Source: Pectobacterium actinidiae (GTDB taxonomy: Bacteria; Pseudomonadota; Gammaproteobacteria; Enterobacterales; Enterobacteriaceae). Taken from it: a DNA stretch of 64,000 nucleotides. Below are positions 26,207-34,158 of this stretch, in pieces (within the stretch, counting starts at the first letter, position 1; every line of letters begins with the position of its first letter). The translations under genes were made by a program, and so were the position numbers. Under the pieces are notes generated by a model, which worked only from the letters and a program-made list of their open reading frames with translations, did no database searches and was not told where the DNA came from. Location: positions 806,001-870,000 of the forward strand of contig NZ_JRMH01000001.1 in NCBI RefSeq assembly GCF_000803315.1. The letters are read 5' to 3'.

Positions 26207-27306
26207 GCTTCTTCCTCATCAATTGCGCAGGCATTCAAATGTGTAGACTGCGGGTGAGCCAATTCCCTCAGCAGGCGTTCTACCGGGGCGGCCAGTCCGA
26301 CAGATGGCGGCTGCGCTAAGTTATACCAGAGACCTGCATCGTCATCCATGCAGGACCTGTTTTGTGAGCGATCGGTCTGTGATACGTCCAGCCAGAGCGG
26401 AACGATATCCAGATGAAAATGGCTGAATGTATGGCGGAACGCGACAAGCTGTTGCAATCCATCAGGATTCAGACCACGTTGTTGCAGCCAGAGTTCCAAT
26501 TCCCGACGTTCGCTGAACTGCGGGAAGCAAAATAGCCCGCCCCACAGGCCCACGGCGGGGCGCTGTTGCAGCCAGACTTGGGAACCCTGTTGCATCAGCA
26601 GGAACCAGCCTGTTCTCTCCGGCAGCGTCTGCTTCGGTTTCTTGCCGGGGTATTGCGCCCAACTGTGGTTGGCGTAGGCAATACAGCCAGTGTTCAACGG
26701 ACACAGCTCGCACTTGGGGCGGCTGCGGGTGCAGACCATCGCACCGAGATCCATCATCGCCTGATTAAACTGGCTGACGCCTTCGGCTGGTGTGACGTCT
26801 TCACTCCGCGCCCACAGTTTCTTTTCGACATCTTTCTTGCCCGGCCAGCCGTCCACGGCGTAGCAGCGGGCTAGCACGCGCTTCACGTTACCGTCGAGAA
26901 TCGGGTAATGCTGGCCGAGAGCGAGCGACAGCACCGCGCCTGCGGTGGAACGCCCGACGCCCGGCAACGCTGCGACTTCATCAAAGGTGGTGGGGAATTC
27001 GCCGCCGTGACGTGACACGATGGTCTGTGCCGCTTTGTGTAAATTACGCGCACGGGCGTAGTAGCCCAAGCCGGTCCACAAGTGGAGCACTTCGTCGAGC
27101 GGGGCTGCCGCCAGTGCGCTGACGTTCGGAAAGCGTTCCATAAAGCGCTGGAAATAGGGGATAACCGTGGTGACCTGCGTTTGTTGCAACATCACTTCGG
27201 ATAGCCATACTTTATAGGGATTTTTCTCAAGCTGCCACGGCAGGGTTTTGCGGCCATAGCGTTGGTACCAGTCCAGCACCTGATGGGCGAACTGTTGCGC
27301 TTGCAT
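26203..27306 (-). CDS. mutY: Adenine DNA glycosylase
   Basis: Removes adenine mispaired with 8-oxoguanine or guanine. Starting at the second of two adjacent ATGs (27306) puts the catalytic Glu at 37 ([11 protein letters not shown]), as in E. coli. The helix-hairpin-helix [11 protein letters not shown] is followed by [10 protein letters not shown], which holds the catalytic Asp. The [4Fe-4S] ligands are in [17 protein letters not shown]. The C-terminal Nudix-like domain (about 235-345) recognises 8-oxoG and includes [11 protein letters not shown]. The tail (about 367 residues in total) is slightly longer than E. coli's 350. First gene of the mutY-yggX-mltC operon, divergent from trmB. Confidence 0.97.
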   Translation of the reverse strand: MQAQQFAHQVLDWYQRYGRKTLPWQLEKNPYKVWLSEVMLQQTQVTTVIPYFQRFMERFPNVSALAAAPLDEVLHLWTGLGYYARARNLHKAAQTIVSRHGGEFPTTFDEVAALPGVGRSTAGAVLSLALGQHYPILDGNVKRVLARCYAVDGWPGKKDVEKKLWARSEDVTPAEGVSQFNQAMMDLGAMVCTRSRPKCELCPLNTGCIAYANHSWAQYPGKKPKQTLPERTGWFLLMQQGSQVWLQQRPAVGLWGGLFCFPQFSERRELELWLQQRGLNPDGLQQLVAFRHTFSHFHLDIVPLWLDVSQTDRSQNRSCMDDDAGLWYNLAQPPSVGLAAPVERLLRELAHPQSTHLNACAIDEEEA

Positions 27307-27354
27307 CATAAAATGGGGTCACTATCCGGCAGGTAAAAAGTTTGATAGCGATTC

Positions 27355-27375
27355 CAGCACAGAGTGAATGTGCTG
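27355..27375. repeat. Hairpin in the mutY-trmB divergent region
   Basis: CAGCACA-GAGTGAA-TGTGCTG is a perfect 7-bp inverted repeat 50 bp upstream of mutY. It would lie in the mutY mRNA leader or act as an operator; the role is unknown. Confidence 0.4.
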
Positions 27376-27474
27376 TAAACCGGAACTTTCCGAGGCAGTG
27401 GGCTTGCTAAACCACGGTATCCTTGCATAATGCGCGTTTCCTTAACGAAATCGGACAGCAAGTAAGCACTCTTT

Positions 27475-28194
27475 ATGATTAATAACGTCATTTCACCGGA
27501 ATTTGATGAAAATGGGCGCCCGATGCGTCGTATCCGTAGCTTTGTCCGCCGTCAGGGGCGTTTGACCAATGGGCAACAGCTGGCGCTGGATAACTACTGG
27601 CCGGTGATGGGCGTGGAATATCAGACCGAGCAGGTAGATTTTAACGCGCTATTTGGCCGTGACGCCCCTGTGGTGCTGGAGATTGGTTTTGGGATGGGCG
27701 CATCGCTGGTGACGATGGCAGCACAGCATCCCGAGCAGAATTTCCTCGGTATAGAAGTTCACCTGCCGGGCGTAGGGGCGTGTCTCGCGTCTGCACAAGA
27801 GGCGGGAATCAGCAATTTGCGCGTGATGTGTCACGATGCGGTCGACGTGCTGATGAACATGATACCGGATGGTTCGCTGTCCATGGTTCAACTCTTCTTC
27901 CCCGACCCGTGGCACAAAGCCCGTCATAATAAACGCCGTATCGTCCAGGTGCCTTTCGTCCAACTGGTACAGAGTAAGCTGAAAGTCGGCGGCGTGTTCC
28001 ACATGGCAACAGACTGGGAACCTTACGCGCAACATATGCTCGAAGTGATGACCTCTGTCACCGAGTACCGTAATCTTTCCGATAATAATGAGTACGTTGA
28101 GCGGCCGGAATCCCGTCCGCTGACGAAATTTGAAGCACGCGGCCAGCGTTTGGGGCATGGCGTGTGGGATCTGATGTTTGAGAGGATAAAATAA
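27475..28194 (+). CDS. trmB: tRNA (guanine-N7-)-methyltransferase
   Basis: Forms m7G46 in tRNA using S-adenosylmethionine. The 239-residue protein matches E. coli TrmB: an N-terminal [25 protein letters not shown], the SAM-binding [30 protein letters not shown] with the catalytic Asp and RNA-binding basic residues, and the C-terminal [10 protein letters not shown]. It is divergent from mutY. The stop is one base before the yggL start, so the two form an operon. Confidence 0.97.
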   Translation: MINNVISPEFDENGRPMRRIRSFVRRQGRLTNGQQLALDNYWPVMGVEYQTEQVDFNALFGRDAPVVLEIGFGMGASLVTMAAQHPEQNFLGIEVHLPGVGACLASAQEAGISNLRVMCHDAVDVLMNMIPDGSLSMVQLFFPDPWHKARHNKRRIVQVPFVQLVQSKLKVGGVFHMATDWEPYAQHMLEVMTSVTEYRNLSDNNEYVERPESRPLTKFEARGQRLGHGVWDLMFERIK

Positions 28195-28195
28195 A

Positions 28196-28540
28196 ATGGC
28201 ACAAGCTCGTAGCCGTCGTTTACGTAAAAAACTGCACATTGATGAGTTTCAGGAATTAGGTTTTTCTGTCAGCTTTCGCTTTCCAGAAGGCACTAGCGTC
28301 GAAGATATCGATAAGCTGATGGATAAGTTCGTTGACGACGTCATTGAACCACAGGGACTGGCATTCGAAGGCAGCGGTTATTTGCTCTGGGAAGGCCTGA
28401 TCTGTCTGCAAAAAATCGGTCACTGCACCGAAGAGCATCGCCAACTGGTTAGCCGCTGGTTGGAAGAGCAGAAACTGACGGACGTTAAAGTCAGCAACCT
28501 GTTCGATATCTGGTGGGATCTGCCAGAACACCTGCTGTAA
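28196..28540 (+). CDS. yggL: YggL family 50S-associated small protein (DUF469)
   Basis: A 114-residue protein beginning AQARSRRLRKKLHIDEFQELGF with a basic N-terminus, and ending FDIWWDLPEHLL. It corresponds to E. coli YggL, reported to associate with the 50S ribosomal subunit. It begins directly after the trmB stop. A GC-rich hairpin without T-run (28596-28619) follows, before yggN. Confidence 0.94.
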   Translation: MAQARSRRLRKKLHIDEFQELGFSVSFRFPEGTSVEDIDKLMDKFVDDVIEPQGLAFEGSGYLLWEGLICLQKIGHCTEEHRQLVSRWLEEQKLTDVKVSNLFDIWWDLPEHLL

Positions 28541-28688
28541 CATCGATTGAAATAAAAGCGTTGGTTTAAGCACACGCTTTAATCTAAGCAAACATGCCTG
28601 AGCTGATTCTGGCTCAGGCGTTATCCGCCTCATCAACGGGCGGATTGCCGTTCTCCCGCCACTGCCGTTGTTTTCTTCAGGAGAAAAT

Positions 28689-29402
28689 ATGTCGCGTAAA
28701 ATAACCTTGGGTTTATTGATGTTGTTGTCCTGGCAAGCGCAGGCGGCCTACCAGTGCAACGTGAACCCGCAGGACGACATCATTATCAGTCCGCAACACG
28801 TACAGGTCGTGGGTGCCAGCGGCAATTTACAGCTTTCCCCGCAGGGCGACATTGTCCGTAACGGGACGCCACTGACCCTGAACGCCGAACAACGCCAGAA
28901 AGCCAAAGCTTATCAGGCAGATTTACGCCAGCAGCTGCCGTGGATCGACCAGGGTGCGCAACAGCATCTTGAAAAAGCGCGAGTCGCGCTGGATAACGTC
29001 ATCGTGCAAGAGCTTGGCAGCGACAGCAATGTGCGCAATCGTCTGACTACGCTGGATAAACAGCTCAAGCAGCAGATGAATCGTATTATCGAACACCGTA
29101 GCGATGGCCTGACGTTCCACCATCAGGCGATTAAACAAGTTGAGCAAGATGGCAAGCAGCTCGTACAGCAAAGTATGGGCGGCGTCTTGCAGGACAGCCT
29201 GAACGAGATGGGCGTAAAACAGATGTCCAGCGGCGGTAACCCGCTACAGGCGATGATGGGTAACCTCGGTGGCTTGCAGAAAGCGATTCAGGCCGAGTGG
29301 AATAATCAGGAACTGGCGTTCCAGCGCTTCGGCAATGACGTATGTAGCCGCGTCACATCGCTGGAAAATCAGCGCAAGAGCCTGTTGCAGACGCTGAAAT
29401 AA
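28689..29402 (+). CDS. yggN: YggN family periplasmic protein (DUF2884)
   Basis: A 237-residue protein with a signal peptide (ITLGLLMLLSWQAQA, cleavage before AYQC), hence periplasmic. It follows E. coli YggN: AYQCNVNPQDDIIISPQ, IVQELGSDSNVRNRLTTLDKQLKQQMNRIIEHRSDGLTFH in two helical blocks, and two conserved Cys (YQCN and NDVCSRV) that may pair. The ATG at 28689 has AGGAG seven bases upstream; a start seven codons earlier is weaker. Function is unknown. The trmB-yggL-yggN order is conserved. Confidence 0.92.
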   Translation: MSRKITLGLLMLLSWQAQAAYQCNVNPQDDIIISPQHVQVVGASGNLQLSPQGDIVRNGTPLTLNAEQRQKAKAYQADLRQQLPWIDQGAQQHLEKARVALDNVIVQELGSDSNVRNRLTTLDKQLKQQMNRIIEHRSDGLTFHHQAIKQVEQDGKQLVQQSMGGVLQDSLNEMGVKQMSSGGNPLQAMMGNLGGLQKAIQAEWNNQELAFQRFGNDVCSRVTSLENQRKSLLQTLK

Positions 29403-29430
29403 GCGTTCTGCGCTTGTTGACAGATTAAAG

Positions 29431-29578
29431 AAAACCGGGCGATGTCCTAACACTGGCTACTTAAGCCCGTTGTTAGGGGAAACACAGGGGGAGGTTCCCG
29501 CAGGGATGCCTCACTCCTGTGGTCGCCCCGTGTATCTCGATGTTTAAACGATCGACATTAGGCGATGCCCGGTTTTTT
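29431..29578. repeat. 148-bp structured element with terminal inverted repeats between yggN and tas
   Basis: The ends, AAAACCGGGCGATG at 29431 and CGATGCCCGGTTTTTT ending at 29578, pair through AAACCGGGC with GCCCGGTTT. Inside are a CCTAACA/TGTTAGG stem and a CACAGG-G-GGAGG/CCTCACTCCTGTG stem. T-runs occur on both outer flanks, so it can end transcripts of both convergent genes. It could be a bidirectional terminator, a MITE-like repeat or a small RNA. I do not recognise it as a known RNA family. Confidence 0.6.
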
Positions 29579-29582
29579 GCGT

Positions 29583-30623
29583 TTATGGTGCCGGGAATGT
29601 GAAGCGGCGGTGGATCGCTTCCAGCTCGTCAAGGATCTCTCCGTCCAGCGTCAGATTCTGGCTGTCGAGGTTGATTTGCAACTGTTCGAGTGTCGTCGCG
29701 CCCAGCAGTGTACTGGCGACGAACGGCTGCTGACGCACAAACGCCAATGCCATTTGCGCCGGATTCAGACCGTGCTTTTGCGCCAGCGCTACGTACTCGG
29801 CAACCGCTGCCTGAGCCTGTGGGCCGGTATAACGGGTGAAGCGGCTAAACAGCGTGTTACGCGCATCGGCAGGTTTCGCGCCATTCAGGTATTTCCCCGT
29901 CAGCGTACCGAACGCCAGTGACGAATAGGCGAGAAGTTCCACACCTTCATGCTGGCTGATTTCCGCTAAGCCGACTTCAAAACTGCGGTTCAGCAGGCTA
30001 TAGGGATTCTGAATCGACACGATACGCGGCAGGTCGTGTTTTTCCGCCAGATGCAGGTAGCGCATCACACCCCACGGGGTTTCGTTGGAAACGCCGACGT
30101 AGCGGATTTTACCAGCACGTACCTGCTCATTCAGTGCTTCCAGCGTTTCCAGCAGCGTTACTACCGGTTTGTCGTCAGTATACTGATAGTTCAGTTTGCC
30201 AAAGCAGTTAGTCTGGCGCTGTGGCCAATGCAACTGATAGAGATCGATATAGTCGGTGTTCAGGCGTTGCAGGCTGGCATCCAGTGCGGCACGGATGTTT
30301 TTTCTGTCCAACGCCTGCTGTGGCCGAATGCTGTGATCGTTTCCGCGCACAGGGCCAGAGACTTTACTGGCCACAATCAGTTTTTCACGTCCGCCACGGG
30401 ATTTCAGCCAGGAACCGATATAGCTCTCGGTTAGCCCCTGTGTTTCCGGACGCGGAGGAACGGCGTACATTTCTGCTGTGTCAATCAGGTTAACACCTGC
30501 GGCAATGGCGTGATCTAACTGGGCATGAGCGTCTGCTTCGCTGTTCTGTTCGCCAAAGGTCATCGTACCAAGACCCAGCACGCTCACTTCTAAAGAACTA
30601 TGGGGAATACGGTGATATTGCAT
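29583..30623 (-). CDS. tas: NADP(H)-dependent aldo/keto reductase Tas
   Basis: A 346-residue TIM-barrel aldo/keto reductase, the same length as E. coli Tas. MQYHRIPHSSLEVSVLGLGTMTFGEQNSEADAH is the family N-terminus. The active-site Asp and Tyr lie in LIDTAEMYAVP, Lys in IVASKVSG, and His in LYQLHWP. The start at 30623 is chosen by this alignment; an upstream in-frame ATG (30659) would add 12 unconserved residues. The physiological substrate is unknown; E. coli tas suppresses tyrosine auxotrophy of starved cells. Confidence 0.95.
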   Translation of the reverse strand: MQYHRIPHSSLEVSVLGLGTMTFGEQNSEADAHAQLDHAIAAGVNLIDTAEMYAVPPRPETQGLTESYIGSWLKSRGGREKLIVASKVSGPVRGNDHSIRPQQALDRKNIRAALDASLQRLNTDYIDLYQLHWPQRQTNCFGKLNYQYTDDKPVVTLLETLEALNEQVRAGKIRYVGVSNETPWGVMRYLHLAEKHDLPRIVSIQNPYSLLNRSFEVGLAEISQHEGVELLAYSSLAFGTLTGKYLNGAKPADARNTLFSRFTRYTGPQAQAAVAEYVALAQKHGLNPAQMALAFVRQQPFVASTLLGATTLEQLQINLDSQNLTLDGEILDELEAIHRRFTFPAP

Positions 30624-30830
30624 TGCCAGCTTCCTTATGTCTGAAAATAGCAGGCGCATTTCCCGTCATTTCCGCATGATTTGCTGCGATTCCAATGAGT
30701 TTGGGAAAACACACCTGAATTCGACTATAAACGAAGCCGTGGCGAGTGGGGAAGTCTCTTCTGTTGCCCTGCGGCAGGATTTTGCCGGAGAGCGTGGCTC
30801 GATGGAGGAAATATCGGGCGGAAACTGTGG

Positions 30831-31052
30831 CTAACGCTGCACGATCTGGGAGACTTGATCGCTGTTGATTTGTTTCTGATTACCTTGCTCATCGGTATAG
30901 CTGAGCAGTCCGGTATCTTTATCCAGTACGGGTTTTCCCTGCGTCAGGAGCATTTGCCCCTCTTTTGTCGCCATCACGTAGTCACTGGAACAGCCTGCCA
31001 GAGTGAATAATAACGCCAGTGTGATTGCCATTTTAATCCGTACTTTCATCAT
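30831..31052 (-). CDS. ygdR: YgdI/YgdR family lipoprotein (DUF903)
   Basis: A 73-residue lipoprotein: a short hydrophobic signal with lipobox LAGC, then [31 protein letters not shown], a near match to E. coli YgdR, forming a small beta-barrel (SH3/LSm-like) domain. The role is unknown. It lies between tas and ygdQ as in E. coli. Confidence 0.93.
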   Translation of the reverse strand: MMKVRIKMAITLALLFTLAGCSSDYVMATKEGQMLLTQGKPVLDKDTGLLSYTDEQGNQKQINSDQVSQIVQR

Positions 31053-31223
31053 ATTAACCCGTTCATAAATGCCAAAACCTAAAGTGAGTCTAGCAAATGG
31101 TTGCGGGGAATAACGTAGGAATAATGGAAAAAATGTGTTTGGAGGGAATTAATATTGTGTAATCAGGCGGCGGGTCGCCGCCTGATTAGGGCGCCTTTAT
31201 CGTGAACGCTTGTTATACGGCGA

Positions 31224-31940
31224 TCAGTGCGCTGTTTTTTCTTTTTTACTGCGCAGCAGGTTCAACGCCTCGACGGACATCGAGAAGAACATGGCGAAGT
31301 AGATGTAGCCTTTCGGTACGTGAACGTCGAAGCTTTCCAAAATCAGGGTGAACCCGACCAGGATCAGGAACGACAAGGCCAGCATTTTGACTGATGGATG
31401 GCGTTCGACAAACTCGCCGATAGGGCGCGCAGAGAACATCATCACGAGAACGGCGATAATGACCGCTGCCATCATAATAAACAGGTGATCAGACAGGCCG
31501 ACGGCGGTGATAACCGAATCCAGACTGAAGATGATATCCAGCATCATGATCTGCACAATCGCGCCAAAGAAAGAGTACACCTTGGAAGTATGATCTTCTG
31601 AACCGCCTTCGACGGTCTCGTGAATTTCCATACTCGACTTCCAGATCAGGAAGAGCCCCCCGAAGAACAGGATCAGGTCACGTGTGGAAATTTCATTACC
31701 TGCGACGGTAAACAGTGGGTCAGTCAGACGCATAACCCAGGCAATAGAAGCGAGCAGCCCCAAACGCATTAACATCGCACCCATCAGCCCGATGCGGCGA
31801 GCTTTGTTTTGTTGGGCTTTAGGCAGTTTGGCGACAACCAGAGACAGGAAGATAATGTTATCGATACCAAGAACGATTTCCAGAATAGTCAGCGTTCCCA
31901 ATGCTAACCATGCGTTCGGATCAACAATCCAATCAAACAT
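31224..31940 (-). CDS. ygdQ: TerC-family integral membrane protein YgdQ
   Basis: A 238-residue inner-membrane protein with about seven hydrophobic segments. The TerC signatures are LEIVLGIDNIIFLSLVVAKLP near residue 20 and MLDIIFSLDSVITAVGLSDH near 136, each placing acidic residues inside a membrane helix, as in metal-ion transporters. It closely matches E. coli YgdQ. A TATAAT box is visible about 40 bp upstream on the minus strand. I see no yybP-ykoY type riboswitch in the leader. Manganese or other metal efflux is probable but unproven. Confidence 0.93.
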   Translation of the reverse strand: MFDWIVDPNAWLALGTLTILEIVLGIDNIIFLSLVVAKLPKAQQNKARRIGLMGAMLMRLGLLASIAWVMRLTDPLFTVAGNEISTRDLILFFGGLFLIWKSSMEIHETVEGGSEDHTSKVYSFFGAIVQIMMLDIIFSLDSVITAVGLSDHLFIMMAAVIIAVLVMMFSARPIGEFVERHPSVKMLALSFLILVGFTLILESFDVHVPKGYIYFAMFFSMSVEALNLLRSKKEKTAH

Positions 31941-32220
31941 TATATCAATACACCTTAAACGAAACGTAAACGATATTATACTCTGCCAGCTTGGGGCGTA
32001 GGCAAGCGAAAGTATGACGTCATAGAGATATAACTGTCATGCTTCACATTGCTGCCGTGTGCTGGCGTCCCTTTTGCTCTGGGTCGGCGTCAGGCTTTTC
32101 CCAGATCGCTTCCCTTGTCACACGATTGTTGCGTAATAGCGCGCGACATATAAAGCTAGTGTACGATGAAGCGGGGCGCTGATGAAGCATAGCGCTAATA
32201 GAACATCACGCTAATGAAAT

Positions 32221-32916
32221 TCACCTGCTGAGCTGCATAAAGTGGCGAGCCAATAGCGGCGCGGTAAAGGTTTTTTTCAGGTAGAACCCGCGCGGTAAGG
32301 TCAGAATTGGTTGGCCAAATTCGCCAATCGCCTCGGTTAATGCCCGGCTATTTGCCGCTTTGGGGCGTAGTTGCAGCACTTCTCCATGTCGGGCGGTTAT
32401 ACTTTCTACCCGGCCAAGCACGATCAAATCCATCAACTCTTCCCAATCGCAGCGCAGCTGTTCCTCTTCCTCTTCATTGGGGCTCCAGATCAGCGGCGTG
32501 CCAATACGGCGTTCCCCCAGCGGAATGTGCCGCGATCCTTCCACCGGAATCCACAGCACCCGAGCGAGCTTGTGTCGTACGTGACTGCTTTCCCACGTTA
32601 CGCCGCTGTTGCCTGTCAACGGTGCGACACAGACGAAGGTGGTTTCCAGCGGTTTGCCCTGTTCATCAATAGGAATGGTTTTTAGCTCGACGCCGATGTC
32701 GGGGAAATCTTGCTCGGGTTTGCTGCCTGCGCTTGCGCCCAGAAAACGCTCCAGCAAGATACCAATCCAGCCTTTATCACGTTTTAGGTTGGCTGGGAGG
32801 GGCAGGCGGGCGATATCCGCTAATTCCGCGAGATTATAACCCGCGAGGGATTGCGCGCGCTCCAGCAACGTGTGCTCGCTTGGCGGCGCAGTCGTGTGAA
32901 CTGTGGGTGAATTCAT
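32221..32916 (-). CDS. mutH: DNA mismatch repair endonuclease MutH
   Basis: Nicks the unmethylated strand at hemimethylated GATC when activated by MutS-MutL. From ATG 32916 the protein has 231 residues, and the catalytic D-x6-E-x-K triad falls at Asp70, Glu77 and Lys79 ([10 protein letters not shown]), exactly the E. coli numbering. [26 protein letters not shown] and [16 protein letters not shown] are further conserved blocks. An in-frame extension to 33051 is unconserved and was not used. It is divergent from rppH across an unusually long spacer. Confidence 0.97.
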   Translation of the reverse strand: MNSPTVHTTAPPSEHTLLERAQSLAGYNLAELADIARLPLPANLKRDKGWIGILLERFLGASAGSKPEQDFPDIGVELKTIPIDEQGKPLETTFVCVAPLTGNSGVTWESSHVRHKLARVLWIPVEGSRHIPLGERRIGTPLIWSPNEEEEEQLRCDWEELMDLIVLGRVESITARHGEVLQLRPKAANSRALTEAIGEFGQPILTLPRGFYLKKTFTAPLLARHFMQLSR

Positions 32917-33036
32917 AGCGTATAGCCCGATATTTTTCCGCTCAAAAAAAACACAATAGGTGGAGAATACCAATGTACAACCTGGAAGACTGTGGAGAAA
33001 AACAATAATAGCATGATTCGTAGCGCTTTTTTTTAG

Positions 33037-33052
33037 TGTGATGACGATCACC
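33037..33052. promoter_or_regulatory. CRP-like site upstream of mutH
   Basis: TGTGA-TGACGA-TCACC matches the CRP consensus TGTGA-N6-TCACA at nine of ten positions. It lies 121 bp upstream of mutH. Functional binding is not shown. Confidence 0.45.
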
Positions 33053-33114
33053 TAACGCTGTTTTGCAAACTGTGCACGTATAGCCACCGACAATAAACAG
33101 GATCTTACACTAGG

Positions 33115-33123
33115 TTATCCACA
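33115..33123 (+). promoter_or_regulatory. DnaA box TTATCCACA
   Basis: A perfect match to the high-affinity DnaA 9-mer, on the plus strand. Confidence 0.55.
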
Positions 33124-33233
33124 GATTTCTTGGATAACCCACATAAATATGAATTACTGGTTCGATTTACAGCCTTGACGCCCGGCCTTTTTGCTGTTTT
33201 CGTCTATTTATTGCCTGAGTTTGAGGCATTCCC

Positions 33234-33242
33234 TGTGGATAA
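33234..33242 (-). promoter_or_regulatory. DnaA box, opposite orientation
   Basis: TGTGGATAA is the complement of the perfect 9-mer, 119 bp from the first box and in inverted orientation. Confidence 0.55.
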
Positions 33243-33612
33243 AATCGGCATAGTGCGATCTTTCGCCAATCTTATGATGTATGCCATTTGAACAAAAAGT
33301 AGGGGTTCGCCATTTCAAGTGAAATGGTTTGTAATTTACTGAATAAAAATAACTATTTTTTAATTCATAGTAATATTTTTTCTTCATGAAAAATGAGTTT
33401 TACTCACTTCTTCATGGGTTCTGCACAAAGATGTCCACAGAAAAAGTGAATAAATTGCGGATTCTGGTCTTCACATGTTTATAACTTTGATCTTATCTGT
33501 GGGTTATCTTACTTTTATTCGTATCACATGCTTTCTAAGCAGTGGTTTACCGCCTGACGGGAGTGTGAAACAATCAGGTCATCTTTGCATTGATGTTTAT
33601 CGAGGTAGTCCG

Positions 33613-34146
33613 GTGATCGATGATGATGGCTACCGCCCAAACGTTGGTATTGTAATTTGTAATCGGCAGGGGCAGGTGATGTGGGCCCGGCGCTATGGTC
33701 AGCACTCCTGGCAGTTTCCGCAGGGGGGGATTAACCCCGGTGAAAGTGCTGAGCAGGCGATGTACCGCGAACTGTTTGAAGAAGTCGGGTTAAGAAAAAA
33801 GGATGTGCGCGTATTGGCATCTACCCGTAACTGGTTACGCTATAAATTACCAAAGCGTTTGGTGCGTTGGGATACAAAACCGGTCTGTATCGGCCAAAAG
33901 CAGAAATGGTTTTTGCTCCAGTTGATGTGTAATGAGTCGGATATCAATATGCAGAGCAGCGGCACGCCAGAATTTGATGGCTGGCGCTGGGTGAGTTACT
34001 GGTATCCGGTACGTCAGGTCGTCTCTTTTAAGCGAGATGTGTATCGTCGCGTGATGAAGGAATTTATCAACCCGGTGATACTGCTTCAGGAGAGTGTTGC
34101 GGCTCGGGCGGTGACCCCGTCCGGTCCTCGGCGAAAAAGAGGGTAA
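33613..34146 (+). CDS. rppH: RNA pyrophosphohydrolase
   Basis: Removes pyrophosphate from the 5' end of transcripts, triggering RNase E decay. The protein starts at GTG 33613 (GAGGT upstream), giving [15 protein letters not shown] as in E. coli; the longer in-frame extension is not conserved. The Nudix box [23 protein letters not shown] follows the GX5EX7REUXEEXGU pattern. [20 protein letters not shown] and [23 protein letters not shown] are conserved. It has 177 residues. ptsP follows after 12 bp, an operon conserved in enterobacteria. Confidence 0.97.
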   Translation: MIDDDGYRPNVGIVICNRQGQVMWARRYGQHSWQFPQGGINPGESAEQAMYRELFEEVGLRKKDVRVLASTRNWLRYKLPKRLVRWDTKPVCIGQKQKWFLLQLMCNESDINMQSSGTPEFDGWRWVSYWYPVRQVVSFKRDVYRRVMKEFINPVILLQESVAARAVTPSGPRRKRG

Positions 34147-34158
34147 TTCAGGCACATT

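Larger units (their letters stand above)
32917..33612. other. 696-bp mutH-rppH spacer with DnaA boxes and a CRP-like site
   Basis: An AT-rich divergent region without a convincing gene. It contains TTATCCACA at 33115-33123 and its complement TGTGGATAA at 33234-33242 (both perfect DnaA boxes), weaker TTATCCA- and TCCACA-like sequences near 33132 and 33431, and a CRP-like site at 33037-33052. It is far longer than needed for two promoters. Confidence 0.6.

Noticed and set aside
31941..32220. Possible manganese riboswitch upstream of the TerC-family gene ygdQ
   Set aside because: The leader before the ATG is short and lacks the conserved yybP-ykoY loops; only a TATAAT-like box is visible.
33475..33612. 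N-terminal extension of RppH
   Set aside because: The family begins at [10 protein letters not shown], which corresponds to GTG 33613 with its own GAGGT site; the upstream codons are not conserved.
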